From Anisodus tanguticus (lineage: Eukaryota; Streptophyta; Magnoliopsida; Solanales; Solanaceae), in contig CM067556.1 in NCBI GenBank assembly GCA_034509755.1, positions 45,923,243 through 45,987,242 on the forward strand: 64,000 bases of DNA. The letters run 5' to 3'. The notes under the pieces were generated by a model that worked only from the letters and a program-made list of their open reading frames with translations, was not told the DNA's origin and searched no databases. Shown here piece by piece: positions 58,336 to 64,000 of this stretch (positions within the stretch are counted from its first letter, which is position 1; every line of letters begins with the position of its first letter). The translations under genes and the position numbers were made by a program.

Positions 58336-58820
58336 TAAACCACTATAACAACATCTTTGGGTTCAAAATTATGTGACTGTCATAGCGAAGCATTGACATT
58401 TAAAAACTTATTTTGCTGTTATAGGCAAAAAAAATGTATAAAATCTAATTTTTCATTTTTAATCGTTAATTTTAAGCTTAATCACATTTTGTATAAAAAA
58501 ATTAATGATGGAAACATATATTCATATGATTTTTTTGTCATAAATAATGTATTAAAGTATCAAAATATTTGATCAAAATTTCTAAACTTATTATTGGTAA
58601 TTTTAGAGATTCTATTTCTATAAAGATGATTAATCATTGTATTACTAAAAAAAATTATAGTTGCTATAGAGGGGTAATTTTACAAAAAGAGTACCGTTAT
58701 AAATATGATTGTTATTGTTATAGGTAAAAAGTTGTTATAGAGAGAGTAAAATATAACATATCCAAAAAAACTTACTATAGAGAGATCTTATATGAGAATG
58801 TTGTTACAGAGACGTATGTA
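58336..58820. mobile_element. MITE-like element with CTATAACAACAT ends
   Basis: About 485 bp. The left end CACTATAACAACATC is complementary to the right end GAATGTTGTTACAGAG. Internal GTTGTTATAGAG/GTTATAGGCAAAA strings recur, as in a common type of nightshade MITE. AT-rich and non-coding. Confidence 0.5.
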
Positions 58821-58849
58821 CTCTTCTTTATTATGTACATGATTTTCCT

Positions 58850-59130
58850 ACTACTCCTCAATATTATGTTGATAGTTAGGTTTTTACACCTCCATAATCT
58901 TCTCTATTGTCTCATTGGTTAATGTCATACTTAATATAATTTTTTGTAATTCTCTATGTAATATTATAAATAGAAGTATAGGAAGTGATATGTGATACAC
59001 ATGAAAAAAATAAGAAGGGTTTTATCTCTCTTTTTTTCATAGTCTTGTCAATTCTCTCTGTGTTGTTCCTTCCCTTTTGTTTTACAATAAGAATGTTCCT
59101 AGCGGCAATCCCTTCCCGTTTTTAAAAAGT
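58850..59130 (+). repeat. Possible LTR fragment with TATA box
   Basis: TTATAAATAGAAG near 58967 followed by a pyrimidine-rich stretch and, at 59128-59142, AAAGTGGTGTCAGCAAGC, resembling a decayed Met-tRNA primer site. No partner LTR was found by eye. Confidence 0.3.
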
Positions 59131-59328
59131 GGTGTCAGCAAGCTTTGAAGCCAACCATATATATTTTTGATACACAAGAGTTACTACTTGCCCAAAGTTC
59201 CGATATGATTTTCATTTTTTATTTTACTACAAATTGAAACAAGGTTATTTAATTTTACTTTAATTTGGATGATAGAATATGAAAGTATCATTAGGTCACA
59301 TTTCATTACATGTTGATCTTGATTTAAC

Positions 59329-59619
59329 TTAGATTTTGAATGATTGAATATAAAGAAATGTTGGTATAAATACCATAATTACGGTTGAAAAATAAAATGC
59401 GCACAAATAAATAAATAAATATTCAGGCTGGAGCGCGGATATCTCGCTCTCTTTAAGGAGATTCAAGGTCACTACAATATAGTCTTCACAAGTCCAGCCA
59501 TATAACTCTAGACTTGTCCCCTCCATGATACAATAGTCCAACAACGCCGTGTGACTCAAACAACCTGGACTAGTTGAAGAGTTCAAAGCTCCACCAATAA
59601 GAACATCTTCCTTTGACAT
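59329..59619 (-). CDS. Unrecognised ORF of 96 aa with upstream TATA box
   Basis: ATG at 59619; it begins MSKEDVLIGGALNSSTSPGC and has a Cys-containing middle (LYGWTCEDYIVV) and a hydrophobic C-terminus (YLFIYLCAFYFSTVIMVFIP) that could be a membrane anchor or read-through into non-coding sequence. A TATATAAAG lies about 130 bp upstream (59750 area), with an AT-rich leader. No family is recognised. Codon-level support is absent, so it may be chance or a gene fragment. Confidence 0.3.
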   Translation of the reverse strand: MSKEDVLIGGALNSSTSPGCLSHTALLDYCIMEGTSLELYGWTCEDYIVVTLNLLKESEISALQPEYLFIYLCAFYFSTVIMVFIPTFLYIQSFKI

Positions 59620-59785
59620 AAAATTATTTTCTTTTACAATGAATAATTTAAACTTAGAAAATTTATCTTCGTCTCAACTCTCTCTTTTATTACGTATCAT
59701 CTACAACATAATACTTCTCATCCACCCAACACAAGGAAGAAAGTCTTCTTTATATAGTTGTAGGATTTCTTCCACATAGTAAATG

Positions 59786-60989
59786 TGTTGGTTATGTAAA
59801 ACATGTACGGGAATAGTAAATAACTATTACAGTGATCGAAAGGATAAACAACAAAGAGGACAATAACAAGTTGTCAATATCTTGATCTTGAATTGAAACT
59901 TCAAATATGGATCTTGTATTCGGAAATACAAGAACATGAACTGCTACACTTGTGGCTTGTAGATCTGCTGAAAATACGAACGGTTAGAGTCCTTCATCTG
60001 TTAAGTTAACACCTGAAACACTTAGCAACCAATTAGATAAATACAACACCACCGGTTGAGTCGAGAGATGTCTCTCTGTCTTTAAGACAAGATTTTCCCC
60101 GTATATAGGCTTTACGGAAGTGTGGACAATAGTCTCCCAAGATGAAACAACACATTATCAAGTGTGTAAAGCCTACACAAATGATCTCAGTGAAGAACAC
60201 GAATATTGAAGATTGCTAAGAGAAGGATTGATATCAGGAAAATCTGATCTCTTTGTGGTGTTGTTAACTTGTTTTTTTGTTCATGGTCATCTATAGAATT
60301 GAGCCAAAGGCCTCAATTTAAAGGTGTGCAAGATGGCCTTTCAAATACCCCATAATGGCAATCAATTGCCATGTAATGGATGACATTTAACCCCCAAGTA
60401 ATGCAACAACATAATGGTCCAAGTAATTGCCATTATTGGATGGATTTAATGCCATTGAAACCACCTCAACTGCCAAATCTTTGGGATTCCGTTGAGCAGA
60501 CACTGCCAATGAAGCACCGTGGCTCTGCCATATTAGCGCCGCGATGCTAATTCAACCAGAAAGCCCATGACGTTCACTGCCAGTCAGGCGCCGCAGCGCT
60601 GCTAGGGGGCGCCACGGCCTCCGCGGCCCTTTTCCGACCCGTACCATCTTACACTTCGCACAATCCTTCCTTCGTTTACCAACATGGAAAACTTGTCATT
60701 TAGCAAATAACCATCCATCATTCTATGTCTCAAACATTTCACTTACGTACCAATAACCCGGTTCGAGAACCTTCTCTCATAGATTCCCTTCACCAAGTCA
60801 TTGCCAGCAATCAGCTCTTATCCCTTGGTGTCAGAGGGCGAGTTCCTTTCTTGTTCATTAACAAAATTTACGATACTTGGCACTAAGATTGCACGTGTGT
60901 GAAAATGACGTTTCCGACGTGCGAGGCCCCAATTATTCGAGTCATAAATAATGGGATAAACTTAATTTCACATTAGTAAATTTCCAACA
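59786..60989 (-). repeat. 3' LTR of a copia element that continues beyond the window
   Basis: 1204 bp, with short inverted ends TGTTGG/CCAACA. On the minus strand it follows a purine tract (AAGAGGGGAT). The left flank AAATG is the expected target duplication; its partner lies outside. A GC-rich patch near 60580-60640 contrasts with the AT-rich remainder. Confidence 0.75.
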
Positions 60990-63900
60990 ATCCCCTCTTG
61001 AAAGATATTTTGGCGCACACACAAGGTGAATACTTTCAGTAATCTTTCAGCGAAAAGATATTGCATTAGGAGAGGTAGCTTCTGCTTTGAACCTTCCATA
61101 GTTGAATACCATCGGACTTACTTACTGTGCGGTGAACGTGATGTCTTAAACCGTCAGTGTTTAATGTAAGCCTAAACAATGGTACCAACACAATACCTCC
61201 CCTTTATTCGTTTCTTCTTATTGTTTTGTGTGTTGTGGCCGTGGACACACTTGGATTCTTAAGTGCGTTCACTTGAGGAGGTCTGTCCTGGCACTTAAAT
61301 AGGTGATCTCCTACAGGGTATCCTGCTATACCTCACTTCACAAGTGTTAGGAATCATTAAAAGTTTTCCCCAACCTTAACCTCAATCGTTTGAGAATCGT
61401 TAAAGGTTTGTAAGCTTAACCTTTACCCACCATGCATGTTGCATTTTAATGTCTATCACGGGAACGACTTTGGATTTATGTTTTTTTTACAGAAATCATC
61501 ATCTGAAGTGCTCTTGATTCCACCAAAGCGCTCAACCGAACCTTTTGTAGCTTAGTTTTTCCATTGAACTAAATTCTTGGGATCTCCAGTCTGTAAGGTT
61601 GGGTTACCACTATATTGGTCCTTATAGCTTGGGTTTCAAGCACATTCCCCTAGACAGGCAGAACATCTGGTCCTTGGGTAAGCCCTTGTTAATGGGTCCA
61701 CTATGTTATCCTTTGATTTTATGTAATCAATGGAAATTATACCCGTGGTGATCAGCTGCCTAACGGTCTTATGTCTCTGACAGATCCGACAAGTATGTCC
61801 AGACGCCGTCATCCATGCCCTTTTCTGATGTCGACCGCTATCCACAATGTATAACTGCTAAAGGCACGGGTTTCTCCCAATAAGGGACGTCCTCTAAGGA
61901 GTCGTGAAGTTACTCAACTTCTTTCATGCTTTGTTTAAAGTGATAAACTCCGATTCCATCATGAATCGGCTGATGCAAGTTTGCTTAAGAGATTTTTCAA
62001 GACCCACCATACACATTTAGTTGTGGCATTGGTGTTCTTCAAGTATGATGTCCAGTTTGCATCATTGTGTTCTCCCAGAACCGCTGGACATCTAGAGTAC
62101 CGTAATCCGTAGACAAGTGAACATTTCAGACATCGTCATATCCGATTTAATGCCTTCTATCGATCATTTCCAGAATCACGAGTGAACCTTAGTTTAACTA
62201 GTTTGCTTTGTAGGCCGATACCAGGTCGGTTGTAGTGTGTACAATACATTGAACTACATGTGACCTGCGCATATCACTCCTTGTAAATGGGTGCACCATG
62301 ATTCCAATCATTTCTATGATTCATATGCATTGGTGGATTCAACAAGACTGTCAACTATCTCACAATTAAGTTTGGAGTTAGATAAGTCCGTTGGATGTCT
62401 TAGAAATCTCAATTCCTAAGATGTCATCTGTGATACCCATATCTTTCATATCAAGACTTTTGTTTCAATATGACTTCCACTTTTAGATTGTTGGTTTTTC
62501 CAACTATTGTCTTTCTAACTTCAGAGTCAATGTTTCTGTTATCAGATTCATTATTTCTGTTTTATCTGAAACTTCTAGGACCAAAATGTAAACATTTCAG
62601 GGATCAAAATGAAAGTTCAGGAAGAAGCCCAACAGTCCAACAAACCAACTCTAATCCTCCCCTTCCAACTCTCCAGTTAGGAAGACTGTTTCAACATCCA
62701 TGCCACGCAAGACCGCAATGGCCCTGGATGTTAAGCTATTCACATGGGAGCACATGTATAAGTAGTCGAGGCCTTATACTCGTCAGTAGATCCATCTACT
62801 TGGTACTCACTTTTGAGTATCCACTTTCACAACCCAAAGGTTCTTTTTTCCGGAGGAAGGTCAACCATTACACAAGTATGGTTCTATATGATAGAATCTA
62901 TTTCTCTTTCTGTAGCTTCTTTCCAAAGCAGCGCTTCTGGAGATGACAATTCTCTGTTAATTGTCCATGGTTCATTCTCAACCATACAGGCTAGAAGGCC
63001 TAGAACAAGTCTTTGTCCCCTCTTTGCTCCATCTTGGTTCAACATCTAGAATCCCTGAGTTCTATAGATCTGGAATATTAAGTTCCGGATAATCAACAAC
63101 TTTTGAGTCCGGTAGATACGGAACGTCTAGTTCCGGACAGTCAGGCCCTCGCGAGTTCTTGTTAACCTCGAGCAATTACTTCTTTTTCCTTATTAAGGAA
63201 AGTTATCCTCAAAGAATTCAACATTCTTTGACACCAAGATGCGATAAACACTACTGTAAATTGTATATACTGTTATTTGCAGAACAAGTGGATATACAAT
63301 TTACAGTCTTAGGTCCAACTTGACTTGTTTCGGTATACCAACCTCTACCAAGCCACCCCACAACATAACATTTGTAAGTGAGATCATTTCCATGTTTCAC
63401 ACGGAGGGTTATCCTTATCCTTATGCATAGTTTTGTTGAGAATCACATTAGCGGTAAGGATTTCCTTGCCCCACATATTTTGGGCGTACGACTTTGCGCT
63501 TGGATAACACCGTTAGACTGAGGTGAGTAATGAGCAGTCATTTGATCAACGATATTTCACATTCTCCCCCTCTGTCACTATGAATTCCTCAATCCGTAGG
63601 CTTAGTTGATTTTCAACTTCTGCTTTGTAGCGCTTATCCGCTTCAACAACTTCATCTTTTCTTTTCACAAACAAAGGATGCAATACGTTGTACCATCATC
63701 AATGAAGGTCACAAAGTACTTATCTCCCTCCTCTATTTTGTATAAACTTCAAATCACCCATATAGGTGTGACTAAGTTCTAGAGGAGTGGTGCTTCTTTT
63801 GCTATTCCTTTGATGGAATGGAAATGTGATTTTGCCTCTTCGCCTACTTCACATTCATTTTTAGGGTTTATGTCGGCAGAAGGCAACAATCTCAATTTCA

Positions 63901-64000
63901 TTAGCTTTTGAATGACTTTCTATTTAACGTGTCTTAATCTATGATGGCATAGATGCATGGATTACAAATATATCATTCATTTAGCTACAGACATACTGTA
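60990..64000 (-). mobile_element. Decayed pol of a copia element (runs off the right end)
   Basis: Minus-strand fragments in copia order: pre-integrase KLMKLRLLPSADINPK-like pieces (63960-63850), integrase FIDDGTTYCILCL (near 63690) and HYSPQSNG (near 63520), RT WILKSEYQVDGSTDEYKA (near 62800) and MDVETVFLTGELEGED (near 62690), and RNase H TVRQLITTGIISIDYIKSKD then NIVDPLTRAYPR (61750-61670). Many stops and frame changes; clearly dead. Confidence 0.72.

Overview
This is nuclear DNA from a flowering plant, most likely a member of the Solanaceae. The evidence is split genes with GT-AG introns, AT-rich sequence dense in LTR retrotransposons, SINEs that I recognise as the TS and Au types known from nightshades, and a fragment of plastid ndhD lodged in a retrotransposon. 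No prokaryotic gene organisation is present. I see two host protein-coding loci. The first is the 3' part of HCF136, a photosystem II assembly factor (plus strand, five intact exons, 292-3313). The second is a giant sacsin-like, RING-finger gene running convergently on the minus strand (46140 down to 15820). The Arabidopsis homologues (At5g23120 and At5g23110) are neighbours too, so this looks like an ancestral gene pair at its original place. || The sacsin-like copy is a pseudogene. Exon 1 has a stop at codon 35. Exon 2 has a 4-bp deletion. The giant exon 3 carries four stops and three 1-bp indels. Roughly half of the coding region is missing between exon 3 and the last two exons, where the splice phases no longer match. 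The last two exons, including a perfect C3HC4 RING finger, are still intact. Its introns are filled with transposons: two related hAT elements in opposite orientation (16189-19712 and 38232-41558), a deleted copia element (41852-45525) that split a 112-bp tandem repeat, several SINEs, a foldback MITE, a TRIM-like element interrupted by a 2.6-kb solo gypsy LTR that is itself interrupted by a SINE, and a PPR gene fragment. || Between the two genes (5110-14400) an old copia remnant is split by an 8-kb LTR element with a perfect 5-bp target duplication. This element keeps gag and a trace of protease but lacks integrase and reverse transcriptase. In their place it carries a decayed gene resembling the 'putative plant transposon protein' family, and one of its LTRs later received the plastid ndhD fragment. 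|| Upstream of the sacsin start codon (46.2-58.3 kb) lies another copia element. It is truncated about 120 bp from the sacsin ATG, and an 8-kb non-coding gypsy derivative (47679-55740) is inserted into its proline-rich minisatellite. The right end holds a MITE-like element, a possible orphan ORF, and the 3' LTR plus decayed pol of one more copia element that leaves the window. || The order of events can be read from the nesting. The most unusual items are the decay of a syntenic sacsin locus, the LTR element with non-retroviral cargo, the hAT pair with G/C-rich subterminal arrays, and the gypsy derivative whose 5' LTR is truncated yet flanked by a target duplication.
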